The notes under the pieces are model-generated. The model ran no database searches. It had not been told where the DNA came from and saw only the letters and a program-made list of their open reading frames with translations. From Alistipes timonensis (GTDB lineage: Bacteria > Bacteroidota > Bacteroidia > Bacteroidales > Muribaculaceae): a DNA stretch of 44,947 bases. This document shows, in pieces, positions 8,021-16,105 of the stretch. Positions within the stretch are counted from its first letter, which is position 1. Each line of letters opens with the position of its first letter. The position numbers and the translations under genes are program-made. The stretch covers positions 1 through 44,947 of the forward strand of contig JAMPHO010000009.1 of assembly GCA_023663385.1 (NCBI GenBank), given 5' to 3'.

Positions 8021-8137
8021 ACGCGTCCCTATAAATTTCTCGCCAAATATATCAGCGCCGCCGAACCATACGGCGTTGGCGGGCGTTAGTAAAGCATATT
8101 CAACTTTTCTTATACTTTATTAAACGTTTCGCTATTT

Positions 8138-8689
8138 ATGGTAAGAGTAAACTGGTTCAAAGGGATAAAGCGCGCCGTTATGGCCGCTGTTACTGTTGTT
8201 TGCGTGTCGGCCGGGGCTTCGGCGCAAAAAGCCGAGGTGCAGGTGGGCTACGGAGGCTACACCCAGATGGACGCTTCCGACTGCCACGACGGATGGGACC
8301 ACGTTAATACCGCCTGGGGCGCCGTTACCGCCGGTGTCAACTTCCAGATTAACCGCAAGATGTGGATCGGACCGAGCTACACATTCTCCAGCACCACGAC
8401 CAAGGGTGGCCCCCACCATTCGAGCATCGCCTACCACGCCATCATGCTCAACGGGCGCTATGAGTACTACCGCAACTCGATTATCTCGCTCTACGCCCAC
8501 CTGGGCCTGGGCGCCGAAATCTCGCATATGATGCCCCGCCACGACGACGCCTACAACAAGGCTTACTTCGCCTACCAGATTACCCCCGTGGGGGCGCAGT
8601 TCGGCATTTCCCGCGCCGCCTATATGTTCGCCGAGCTCGGCTACGGCGCGCAGGGCCTGCTCCAGGTAGGGTTCCGTTTCCGCCTCTGA
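8138..8689 (+). CDS. Small outer-membrane beta-barrel-like protein
   Basis: Protein of 183 residues with a signal peptide ending near ASAQ (about residue 30). The rest alternates hydrophobic and polar residues with many aromatic strand ends (VQVGYGGYTQMD, GVNFQINRKMWIGPSYTF, YEYYRNSIISLYAHLGLGAE) and closes in LLQVGFRFRL, the aromatic-terminal strand that BAM recognises. It fits an 8-stranded OmpW/OmpA-size barrel but not a named family. A strong terminator follows at 8711. The upstream 7936-8137 stretch holds the previous terminator and an AT-rich likely promoter near 8100-8137 with no exact consensus box. Confidence 0.7.
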   Translation: MVRVNWFKGIKRAVMAAVTVVCVSAGASAQKAEVQVGYGGYTQMDASDCHDGWDHVNTAWGAVTAGVNFQINRKMWIGPSYTFSSTTTKGGPHHSSIAYHAIMLNGRYEYYRNSIISLYAHLGLGAEISHMMPRHDDAYNKAYFAYQITPVGAQFGISRAAYMFAELGYGAQGLLQVGFRFRL

Positions 8690-8710
8690 CGTTCGCGCGA
8701 ACCGCCTCAT

Positions 8711-8755
8711 AAAAACCGCCTTCATCCGCGCTCCGGCCCGGGTGGAGGCGGTTTT
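8711..8755 (+). terminator. Intrinsic terminator after the small barrel gene
   Basis: AAAACCGCC pairs with GGCGGTTTT across a loop containing a second pairing (TCATCC with GGTGGA, imperfect); a T-run follows directly. Confidence 0.75.
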
Positions 8756-8790
8756 CTGTTGTAAATGTGGGAAATGTGGGGGATTTTTAG

Positions 8791-8798
8791 TAATTTTG
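8791..8798 (+). promoter_or_regulatory. -7 element of the glyS promoter
   Basis: TAATTTTG, 38 nt before the glyS start. The -33 region (around 8767-8771, TGTGGG) is poor. Confidence 0.5.
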
Positions 8799-8836
8799 CC
8801 CGCTAAAGCAAACAATCAAAGCAAATAACTAAATAC

Positions 8837-10381
8837 ATGGCACAACAGGAAGACGTGTTTAAGAAAATCGTTTCTCACGCCAAGGAATACGGTTTCGTTT
8901 TTCAGTCAAGTGAAATCTACGACGGGCTTTCGGCCGTTTACGACTATGGTCAGAACGGCGTGGAGCTCAAGAACAATATCAAGCGCTACTGGTGGGAGGC
9001 TATGACCCTCCTCCACGAGAACATCGTCGGCATCGACTCGGCGATTTTCATGCACCCCACCATCTGGAAGGCATCGGGCCACGTTGACGCCTTCAACGAC
9101 CCCCTGATCGACAACCGCGACTCCAAGAAGCGCTACCGCGCCGACGTGCTCATCGAGGAGCAGATCGCCAAGTACGACGACAAAATCGAGAAGGAGGTGG
9201 CCAAGGCCCGCAAGCGCTTCGGCGAGAGCTTCGACGAGGCTCTCTACCGCCAGACTAACCCCCGCGTGGCAGAGCACCAGGCCAAGCGCGACGCCCTCCA
9301 CACCCGCTTCGCCGAGGCTATGAACGCCAACGACCTCAACGAGCTGCGCCAGATTATCCTCGACGAGGAGATCGTTGACCCGCTGAGCGGCACCCGCAAC
9401 TGGACCGAGGTGCGCCAGTTCAACCTTATGTTCAAAACCGAGATGGGGTCGACCGCCGACGGCGCGATGACCGTTTACCTCCGCCCCGAGACCGCCCAGG
9501 GCATCTTCGTTAACTACCTCAACGTACAGAAGACCGGCCGCATGCGCATCCCCTTCGGCATCGCGCAGATCGGTAAGGCGTTCCGCAACGAGATCGTGGC
9601 CCGCCAGTTCATCTTCCGTATGCGCGAGTTCGAGCAGATGGAGATGCAGTTCTTCGTGCGCCCCGGCACCGAGCTGGAGTGGTTCAAGAGCTGGAAGGAG
9701 ACCCGCCTGCGCTGGCACAAGGCCCTCGGCCTGGGCGACGAGAAGTACCGCTACCACGACCACGAGAAGCTGGCCCACTACGCCAACGCCGCGACCGACA
9801 TCGAGTTCCAGATGCCTTTCGGCTTCAAGGAGGTCGAGGGCATACACTCCCGCACCAACTTCGACCTCTCGCAGCATGAGAAGTTCTCCGGCAAGAATAT
9901 CAAATATTTCGACCCCGAACTGAACGAAAGCTACGTCCCCTACGTTATCGAAACATCCATCGGTGTCGACCGCATGTTCCTGTCGGTGCTCTGCTCCAGC
10001 TACGAGGAGCAGGCCCTCGAAGGTGGCGACAGCCGCGTGGTGCTCCACCTCCCCGAGGCTCTCGCCCCCGTGAAGTGCGCCGTTATGCCCCTGGTGCGCA
10101 AGGACGGCCTCCCCGAAAAGGCCCGCGAGATTGTCAACGAGCTCAAGTTCGACTTCAACACCCACTACGAGGAGAAGGACTCCATCGGCAAGCGCTACCG
10201 CCGCCAGGACGCCATCGGCACCCCGTTCTGCATCACCGTCGACCATCAGACGCTTGACGACGGCACCGTGACCCTCCGCGAGCGCGACAGTATGGCCCAG
10301 AGCCGCGTCAAAATCGAGGAGCTCCGCGGCATAATCGCCGACCGCGTGTCGCTCAACGCTCTCCTCCGCAAACTTAACTAA
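8837..10381 (+). CDS. glyS: Glycine--tRNA ligase (dimeric class II type)
   Basis: Charges tRNA-Gly in the cytoplasm. The 514 residues are the single-chain eukaryote/archaea-like GlyRS (not the bacterial alpha2beta2 form): GYVFQ-type N-terminus (EYGFVFQSSEIYDGL), the insertion with GTRNWTEVRQFNLMF, substrate loop YLRPETAQGIFVNYLNV, class II motif 2 (IGKAFRNEI ... FRMREFEQMEMQ) and motif 3 (ETSIGVDRMFLSVL), then an anticodon-binding domain beginning around 410 (APVKCAVMPLVRKDGLPEKA). The length is slightly above 450-500, within range. LemA follows after 12 nt, so the two may be co-transcribed. Confidence 0.96.
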   Translation: MAQQEDVFKKIVSHAKEYGFVFQSSEIYDGLSAVYDYGQNGVELKNNIKRYWWEAMTLLHENIVGIDSAIFMHPTIWKASGHVDAFNDPLIDNRDSKKRYRADVLIEEQIAKYDDKIEKEVAKARKRFGESFDEALYRQTNPRVAEHQAKRDALHTRFAEAMNANDLNELRQIILDEEIVDPLSGTRNWTEVRQFNLMFKTEMGSTADGAMTVYLRPETAQGIFVNYLNVQKTGRMRIPFGIAQIGKAFRNEIVARQFIFRMREFEQMEMQFFVRPGTELEWFKSWKETRLRWHKALGLGDEKYRYHDHEKLAHYANAATDIEFQMPFGFKEVEGIHSRTNFDLSQHEKFSGKNIKYFDPELNESYVPYVIETSIGVDRMFLSVLCSSYEEQALEGGDSRVVLHLPEALAPVKCAVMPLVRKDGLPEKAREIVNELKFDFNTHYEEKDSIGKRYRRQDAIGTPFCITVDHQTLDDGTVTLRERDSMAQSRVKIEELRGIIADRVSLNALLRKLN

Positions 10382-10393
10382 ACTATCAACGAA

Positions 10394-10996
10394 ATGAAAA
10401 AAGGACTTATAATAACCATCGCCGTGGTGGTGTGCCTCTTCATCCTCTTTGCCGGAGGGTGTTCCAGCTACAACGGCATGGTGGAAGCCGACCAGGCCGT
10501 GCAGAAGCAATGGGGCCAGGTTGAAAACCAGTACCAGCGCCGCAACGACCTCATCCCCAACCTCGTGGGTACTGTCAAGGGGTACGCCGAGCATGAGAGC
10601 GAGACCCTCCAGGGGGTGACCAACGCCCGCGCCGGCCTCACCAAGGCTTACAACGAGGCCAACGCCGCCCAGGCCGAGGGTCCCGCCGACATCGCCGCCT
10701 ACCAGCAGGCCCAGGGTCAGCTCAAGAGCGCCCTCGACATCTACGTCAACGCCGTGCGCGAGGCATACCCCGACCTCAAGGCCAACGAGAACTTCCTCTC
10801 GCTGCAGGCCCAGCTCGAACAGACCGAGAACCGCGTGTCGACCGAGCGCAAGCGCTACAACGAGGTGGTCGAAGCCTACAACGTGAAGGTGCTCCGATTC
10901 CCCGGCCGCATCTTCGCCGCCATCTTCGGCTACGGCCCCAAGGATATGTTCAAAGCCGAGGAGGGCGCCCAGAAAGCCCCCAAGGTTGAATTCTAA
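10394..10996 (+). CDS. LemA-family protein, probable lipoprotein
   Basis: Protein of 200 residues. A hydrophobic N-terminus (4-20) ends in a lipobox-like LFAGGC with Cys23, followed by the diagnostic LemA signature YNGMVEADQAVQKQWGQVEN and RRNDLIPNLVGTVKGYAEHE. The remainder is a four-helix bundle with the typical SLQAQLEQTENRVSTERKRYNEVV segment. LemA proteins are envelope proteins of unclear role, often paired with a TPM-domain gene; here the next gene is an FKBP lipoprotein instead (14 nt away). The family assignment is firm, the function open. Confidence 0.92.
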   Translation: MKKGLIITIAVVVCLFILFAGGCSSYNGMVEADQAVQKQWGQVENQYQRRNDLIPNLVGTVKGYAEHESETLQGVTNARAGLTKAYNEANAAQAEGPADIAAYQQAQGQLKSALDIYVNAVREAYPDLKANENFLSLQAQLEQTENRVSTERKRYNEVVEAYNVKVLRFPGRIFAAIFGYGPKDMFKAEEGAQKAPKVEF

Positions 10997-11010
10997 GTCG
11001 CATCGAAGCA

Positions 11011-11568
11011 ATGAAGAAACTGCTTTACGCGCTCGGAGCGCTCGCCGCCGCGGCGGCGCTCTGGAGCTGCGACGACGATGATGACTACGTCGACTACTGG
11101 ACCGAGTACGCTTCCTACCGCGAGGCCAACGAGGAGTGGCTCGCCGAGCAGGAGAAGCTCACCAACGACGACGGCACCCCCTACTATGAGAGGCTCGTGC
11201 CCGCGTGGGACCAGGGTTCCTACATCCTGATCCACTGGTTCAACGACCGCTCGGAGACCGCCGGAAACTTGCGCCCCTTCCTCACATCGACCGTCACCAC
11301 CAAGTACATCGGGTACCTCTACGACGGCACCGAGTTCGACAGCTCGGCCGACAATAACGACGAGGGCACCTTTACCACGGCGGTAAACGGCGTGATTGAC
11401 GGGTGGCAGATCGCCCTGCAGAACATGCACGCCGGCGACACGGTGCAGATCCTCGTGCCCTACGCCTCGGCCTACGGCGCGCAGGAGAGCGGCAAGATCA
11501 AGCCCTACTCGGCCCTGCGGTTCAATATGCGCCTCACCGAAGTCGACGACCTCGAAGTGAAGCCCTGA
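11011..11568 (+). CDS. FKBP-type peptidyl-prolyl isomerase, lipoprotein
   Basis: Protein of 185 residues with a lipoprotein signal (LWSC, Cys20) and an acidic DDDDD linker, so it should sit in the envelope. The C-terminal domain (about 75-180) follows the FKBP plan: a YDGTEFDSS strand, VIDGWQIALQNMHAGD loop, VLVPYASAYG-like strand (here ILVPYASAYGAQ), and IKPYSALRFNMRL. FKBPs catalyse cis-trans isomerisation of prolyl bonds and act as folding factors. It follows lemA at 14 nt. Some active-site residues vary from canonical FKBP12, so catalytic strength is uncertain. Confidence 0.85.
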   Translation: MKKLLYALGALAAAAALWSCDDDDDYVDYWTEYASYREANEEWLAEQEKLTNDDGTPYYERLVPAWDQGSYILIHWFNDRSETAGNLRPFLTSTVTTKYIGYLYDGTEFDSSADNNDEGTFTTAVNGVIDGWQIALQNMHAGDTVQILVPYASAYGAQESGKIKPYSALRFNMRLTEVDDLEVKP

Positions 11569-11653
11569 GTGGTACGGAAGCCCCAGCGGTTTCCGACTCC
11601 CTCGCGGCCTCCTCTATGAAATGATAAACCATCACAAGCCATAAATTCAAGCG

Positions 11654-13210
11654 ATGAATCAACGTAGTGTAGCTGCCGCCGCGGTCCCCGCCGTAGCGGC
11701 AGCTCTCATTTCGGCGGGCGCCGAAGCCGCCCCCGCCGGGAAAGGGAAAGGGGCCGAGCGGCCCAACATTGTAGTGATAATGTGCGACGATATGGGCTAC
11801 GGCGACCTCGGTTGCTACGGCCAGCCCTACATCAGCACCCCCAATATCGACTCGCTCGCCCGCTCGGGTATGCGGTTCACCCAGGCATATGCCGGGAGCC
11901 CCGTGAGCGCCCCCTCGCGCGCCAGCTTCATGACCGGGCAGCACAGCGGCCACTGCGAGGTGCGCGGCAACCGCGAATATTGGCGCGGGGTCGACACCGT
12001 GTACTATGGCCGCCACCCCGAGCCGTCGAGGGTGGGGCAGCACCCCTATGATCCGGGCCATGTGATCCTCCCCGAGATTCTCCAAGCCAACGGCTACACC
12101 ACGGGCATGTTCGGCAAGTGGGCCGGGGGCTATGAAGGCTCCGTCTCCACCCCCGACCGCCGCGGCATCGACGAGTACTACGGCTATCTGTGCCAGTTCC
12201 AGGCCCACCTTTACTATCCCAACTTCCTCAACCGCTACCGCCCCGAATTGGGCGACACGGCGGTGGTGCGCGTGGTGCTGGAGGAGAATCTCCCGTACCC
12301 GATGTTCGGCGACGGCTATGAGAAGCGCCCCCTCTATTCGGCCGACCTCATACACCGCGAGGCTATGGACTGGCTCGACCGCCGCGAGCCGGGCAAGCCC
12401 TTCTTCGGCCTCTTCACCTACACTCTCCCCCACGCCGAGTTGGCCCAGCCCGCCGACTCGCTCCTCAACGGCTACAAGAAGAAATTTTTCCGCGACCACA
12501 CCTGGGGCGGCCAGGAGGGCTCGCGCTACAACCCCTCGGAGCATACCCATGCGCAGTTCGCCGCGATGATTTCGCGCCTCGACGCCTATGTGGGCGAGGT
12601 AGTGGCCAAGCTCCGCGAGAAGGGGCTCGGCGACAACACCATCGTGGTATTCACCAGCGACAACGGCCCCCACGAGGAGGGTGGGGCCGACCCGACCTTC
12701 TTCGGGCGCGACGGCAAGCTAAAGGGGCTCAAGCGCTCGTGCCACGAGGGGGGTATCCGCGTCCCCTTCATCGTGAGCTGGCCCGGGCGTGTGGCTCCTG
12801 GAAGCGAGAGCGACCGCCAGGTGGCGTTTTACGACGTGATGCCCACCGTGGCCGAAATCGTCGGCGAGCGGAACTTCCCCGGGCGCTATGCCAACAAGGA
12901 GCGCGCCGTCGACTGGTTCGACGGCATATCGTTCCTCCCCGAGCTTACGGGGCGCCCGCAGCCACAGCGCGACCACCTCTATTGGGAGTTTGAGGAGACC
13001 GACCAGATAGGCGTGCGCTCGGGCGATTGGAAGCTGATTGTGAAGAAGGGAGTGCCCGAGCTCTACAACCTCGCCGACGACATCCACGAGGACCGCGACC
13101 TGGCCGCCGAGCGCCCCGACATCGTCAAGCGCCTCATCGACATCGTTTACGCCGAGCACACCCCCTCTGACCTCTTCAAGGTAACCCTCCCGCGCCGTCC
13201 CGCCGACTGA
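11654..13210 (+). CDS. Secreted sulfatase of the S1 family, serine type
   Basis: Protein of 518 residues with a signal peptide (about 1-26) and the alkaline-phosphatase-superfamily core: metal-binding DDMGYGDLGCYG, then the sulfatase signature S85-A-P-S-R-A with Ser at the position converted to formylglycine. Metal ligands are also seen in FTSDNGPH. It should hydrolyse sulfate esters, probably on host or dietary glycans, in the periplasm. Serine-type sites need a radical-SAM maturase (anSME), which is not in the window. No SusC/SusD or glycosidase neighbours give a glycan context. The gap of 85 nt from the FKBP gene leaves operon membership open. Confidence 0.9.
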   Translation: MNQRSVAAAAVPAVAAALISAGAEAAPAGKGKGAERPNIVVIMCDDMGYGDLGCYGQPYISTPNIDSLARSGMRFTQAYAGSPVSAPSRASFMTGQHSGHCEVRGNREYWRGVDTVYYGRHPEPSRVGQHPYDPGHVILPEILQANGYTTGMFGKWAGGYEGSVSTPDRRGIDEYYGYLCQFQAHLYYPNFLNRYRPELGDTAVVRVVLEENLPYPMFGDGYEKRPLYSADLIHREAMDWLDRREPGKPFFGLFTYTLPHAELAQPADSLLNGYKKKFFRDHTWGGQEGSRYNPSEHTHAQFAAMISRLDAYVGEVVAKLREKGLGDNTIVVFTSDNGPHEEGGADPTFFGRDGKLKGLKRSCHEGGIRVPFIVSWPGRVAPGSESDRQVAFYDVMPTVAEIVGERNFPGRYANKERAVDWFDGISFLPELTGRPQPQRDHLYWEFEETDQIGVRSGDWKLIVKKGVPELYNLADDIHEDRDLAAERPDIVKRLIDIVYAEHTPSDLFKVTLPRRPAD

Positions 13211-13373
13211 ATCCGGCGGGGTGGCCGGGGGCGGGGTGGAGGTCGGTGACACATCCGCCACGGGGGGCGGTGGCTCGATAAAGGTTTTTTAATAAATTCG
13301 CAACCAAATGGGCTCCGGCGTTGTTATAGCTATGTGTGACGCCCTTCGCGCCCGCTTTAAATAACCAATCGAA

Positions 13374-13736
13374 ATGATTCAGAAAAAAGTCATCGACGCA
13401 ATTTACAAGAAGTTCAAACGGCGCCCCACGTCGCCCGACGAACTCGACATACCTCTGCTGTTTGAGAAACTCCCCGAATTCGCGTCGGTCGAAATCGACG
13501 GCGACGAGCTCGTGCTGCCGATGGTGGAGGCCCATTCCCCCTTCCACCGCATACCTGTGTCGCACATCCACGCCATTGTGGACTTCGACGAGGCGATTGC
13601 CATTGTGCTGCACAGCTCGATTGTTTTCATTTCGAAGGACGACGGCGCGGTGTTCGTGCATATCAAGGAAATCGGCCTCTCGTTCCTCGACCGGGTGCGC
13701 ACCGCCCTTTTGGGTGAGCCGGAGGAGAAGCCCTGA
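13374..13736 (+). CDS. Unknown small protein
   Basis: Protein of 120 residues beginning MIQKKVIDAIYKKFKRRP. No signal peptide or membrane segment. The N-terminal basic helix is followed by alternating strands (FASVEIDGDELVLPM, IHAIVDFDEAIAIVLHSSIVFIS, GAVFVHIKEIGLSFLDRV) that suggest a compact alpha/beta fold. I do not recognise the family. A TAAATTCG box at 13293-13300 could be its -7 element. The 163-nt gap before it also holds a weak hairpin (CCGCC/GGCGG near 13255) and a T-run that may terminate the sulfatase transcript. Confidence 0.7.
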   Translation: MIQKKVIDAIYKKFKRRPTSPDELDIPLLFEKLPEFASVEIDGDELVLPMVEAHSPFHRIPVSHIHAIVDFDEAIAIVLHSSIVFISKDDGAVFVHIKEIGLSFLDRVRTALLGEPEEKP

Positions 13737-13848
13737 CCATTGCCGCCGCCCGGCGCGGTTCCGCGGCGCGTCGGCGGGGGGCGACCCCCGCTCAGAACGC
13801 TCCAGGGGCGCTATGCGTTAATAATCAGTGCGAAAACGGCCTCGGGAA

Positions 13849-13879
13849 TTTGAAATTAGCGAAATAATCGCTAATTTTG
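13849..13879 (+). promoter_or_regulatory. Promoter of the CHASE2-caspase operon with palindromic operator
   Basis: TTTG (13849-13852), 19 nt, TAATTTTG (13872-13879) is an exact Bacteroidales promoter. The spacer is filled by a perfect inverted repeat: AAATTAGCGA (13853-13862), 5-nt spacer, TCGCTAATTT (13868-13877). The right arm overlaps the -7 box, so a dimeric regulator bound there would block polymerase. The predicted start point is 25-30 nt before the ATG at 13913. Confidence 0.75.
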
Positions 13880-13912
13880 TCGAATATACCGACAGCATTT
13901 TCCGCTTTCCGC

Positions 13913-15145
13913 ATGAGACACGCAAGCTCCCCTAACCCGATAGGGGGGGGTAAAACGTTGACATTCAAGGTGTTGCAGGCGCTTGGAATTTCTATCCTCG
14001 CGTTTGCGCTCTCGCTTGTGCTCATGTCTCCTTTCTCGTTCTCGGCCACGGCGCTGCTGGCGGCCCCCGATCAGAACGATTTCACAATTAACGACTTCTA
14101 CAATATGGCGGCCGACGGGCGCGCGGTGCGCACGCTCGACCCCGACGTTGTGATTGTCGACATCACGGAATGCGACCGCCTCGGCACCGCCCAGGTGCTC
14201 GACTTCATCCGCGAGTGCTCTCCGCGGGCCGTCGGGGTCGACATAGTGTTCCGCGCCCCTTCCGACGACGACTCCCTGCTGCTGGCCACTCTCCGCGCTA
14301 TGCCACAGGCCATATTGGCCGAGACGGTGCGCCCCGCCGGTACGGAGAAGGATGTGCGCTTCGCCCCCGACGAGGTTTCATTTTTCCGTGACTCCCTCCC
14401 TGCGTACAAGGGGGGAGTGGTAAACCTACCGACGGCTACAAACTCCAGCCCAGTGCGCGAGTTCGCCCCGGAGTTCCTGATGGCCGACGACCGCGTCGCG
14501 CAGTCGTTCGCCTCGGCTGTCGCCCGCCAGGCCGACCCTGCGAAGTGGGCCGACCTCGCCCGCCGCGAGAATAAGCACGAGGTGATCAACTACGTATCGC
14601 GCTCCTACCTTATATATACTCCCGAGGAGATGGTGGCCAACGCCGACGAGCTTTACGACAAGGTGGTGCTCGTGGGGGCTATGCGCGAGGTGGCCGATAT
14701 GCACCCGACCCCGGTGAAGCGCCGTATGTCGGGGGTCGAAATCCATGCCCGCGCCATCTCTACCATCCTCAACCAGAGCTATTACTACCAACTTCCCGAC
14801 CCGGCGAACTGGGCCATAGCCTTCCTGCTCGCCTTCTCGGTGATTTTCTGCGCCCTGATGCTCCCCGCCGCGGGCAAGGGGCTGCTGCTGCGCATATTTC
14901 AGATTACGCTCCTGTACGTCATAATCAGGGTGGGGTACACGTTCTTCGTGGACCACTCCGTGATTATGAACTTCTCATACTCACTGCTGATGGTTACCTT
15001 CGGGCTCTTCGCCGCCGATATATGGCTTGGGCTCACCGCCTTCGGCAAGTGGGGTCTGTCGCTTTTCCGCCGCCGGAGGGGCGCCTCCTCCGACGCGGGA
15101 ATTGAAAACACGCCTGTGAAAAACGAATCATTACCACAGATATGA
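13913..15145 (+). CDS. CHASE2-domain membrane sensor without output domain
   Basis: Protein of 410 residues. One N-terminal membrane helix (about 19-41) is followed by a large extracytoplasmic CHASE2 domain (about 50-300) with the family strands DPDVVIVDITE, PRAVGVDIVF, a YDKVVLVGAM strand and PVKRRMSGVEIHARAISTIL, then three C-terminal membrane helices (about 302-376) and a short basic tail. CHASE2 domains normally sense in the periplasm and pass a signal to a fused cyclase or kinase; here no such domain follows. The start ATG 13913 is chosen over a TTG inside the -7 box. The stop overlaps the next start by 4 nt (ATGA), so the two are translationally coupled. Confidence 0.85.
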   Translation: MRHASSPNPIGGGKTLTFKVLQALGISILAFALSLVLMSPFSFSATALLAAPDQNDFTINDFYNMAADGRAVRTLDPDVVIVDITECDRLGTAQVLDFIRECSPRAVGVDIVFRAPSDDDSLLLATLRAMPQAILAETVRPAGTEKDVRFAPDEVSFFRDSLPAYKGGVVNLPTATNSSPVREFAPEFLMADDRVAQSFASAVARQADPAKWADLARRENKHEVINYVSRSYLIYTPEEMVANADELYDKVVLVGAMREVADMHPTPVKRRMSGVEIHARAISTILNQSYYYQLPDPANWAIAFLLAFSVIFCALMLPAAGKGLLLRIFQITLLYVIIRVGYTFFVDHSVIMNFSYSLLMVTFGLFAADIWLGLTAFGKWGLSLFRRRRGASSDAGIENTPVKNESLPQI

Positions 15146-16020
15146 AACCACACCAGATATTCAATCGCCTCATAACGTGCCTGCTGCTCTCAGCCGCCTC
15201 GCTTGCGGCCGCGGGGCAGGGGATGCCTTATGTAATCCATGAAGTCAGCGGCCCGGTGAAAATCGCCGCCGCCGGCAAAACACAGAACGCCGAAAAGGGG
15301 ATGCCCGTCAAAGGTTCCGACAACGTGATCGTGGCCGACGGGGGCGAAATCCAGATTCTCCACAAGCCTATGCATAAGATATATGTGTGGAACACCCCTG
15401 GCACCATCACGGTGAGCAGCCTGATGATCAACGCCCGCAACCTCGCGGCCGACAACTCGGGCGCCTTCAACAAGTTCACCACCTTCTCGAAGCGCGACAA
15501 GTCGGAGGGACAGGCGGTCTACAGCACCGTTGGGCGCACCACCCGCTCGATGGCCAAGTTCGACCCCGACGCCCGCGGGATGCAGGTCGACGTGGCCACC
15601 CTCGCCGCGATTGTGGCCCCGCGGCTCCGCGGCGGCGAGTTCGCCGAGGGGGACTGCCCCGTGAGCTTCACCCGCGAGTGCGACCAGCGGCTCGGTGGCG
15701 CCTCGTTCACCATGGCCAACACGCTTAGTTATCCCGTTTACTTCAATATTCTGAAAGTCAACGCCTCCGATTCCGTGCCCAAGGTCGAGATTTCGGAGTT
15801 GGGGCAGCCCACGGGCAACTACGTCGTGCGCCCGGGGCAGACCCTCATGCGCGGCCAGCAGAGCGGCCTCGCCGACGGCGAGCGCCACATCGTGGTCATG
15901 ACCCAGTGCTTCTTCGACATCGACAAACTGCTGGAGGCCATCGACGAGCGGCTGGCGGGGAGCCTTCAGGAGCCTGCGGCGGGGAGCGAACAGCTCCCGG
16001 TGTTCGTAGGTACCCTCTGA
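15142..16020 (+). CDS. FecR-like secreted protein of the caspase operon
   Basis: Protein of 292 residues with a signal peptide (about 1-24, ending SLAAAGQG). The region 30-100 (VSGPVKIAAAGKTQNAEKGM, then VKGSDNVIVADGGEIQILH) matches the FecR-type beta module: an entry strand, a G-x-x-V-x-x-x-D turn and an 'ADGGEIQIL' strand. A second domain (about 180-270, PVYFNILKVNASD to GERHIVVMTQCFFD) resembles the DUF4384 fold found with caspases. FecR domains near CHASE2 genes are a known combination. The ATGA overlap with the CHASE2 gene implies coupled expression. It is presumably periplasmic and a structural or sensing partner; the precise role is inferred. Confidence 0.6.
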   Translation: MKPHQIFNRLITCLLLSAASLAAAGQGMPYVIHEVSGPVKIAAAGKTQNAEKGMPVKGSDNVIVADGGEIQILHKPMHKIYVWNTPGTITVSSLMINARNLAADNSGAFNKFTTFSKRDKSEGQAVYSTVGRTTRSMAKFDPDARGMQVDVATLAAIVAPRLRGGEFAEGDCPVSFTRECDQRLGGASFTMANTLSYPVYFNILKVNASDSVPKVEISELGQPTGNYVVRPGQTLMRGQQSGLADGERHIVVMTQCFFDIDKLLEAIDERLAGSLQEPAAGSEQLPVFVGTL

Positions 16021-16105
16021 TCCATACCGCCGGCCCGCCACCCGGGCTGACTCCACTTTAACATTCAATCAGTATCAAACCAATCAACACACCCATACAC
16101 ACATT

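Noticed and set aside
8906..11011. 701-residue minus-strand frame opposite glyS and lemA
   Set aside because: Shadow of two certain genes; Leu/Val/Gly/His-rich with no domain.
13877..13912. TTG start for the CHASE2 protein
   Set aside because: The TTG is part of the -7 promoter box (TAATTTTG); the ATG at 13913 is the first start downstream of the predicted transcription start.
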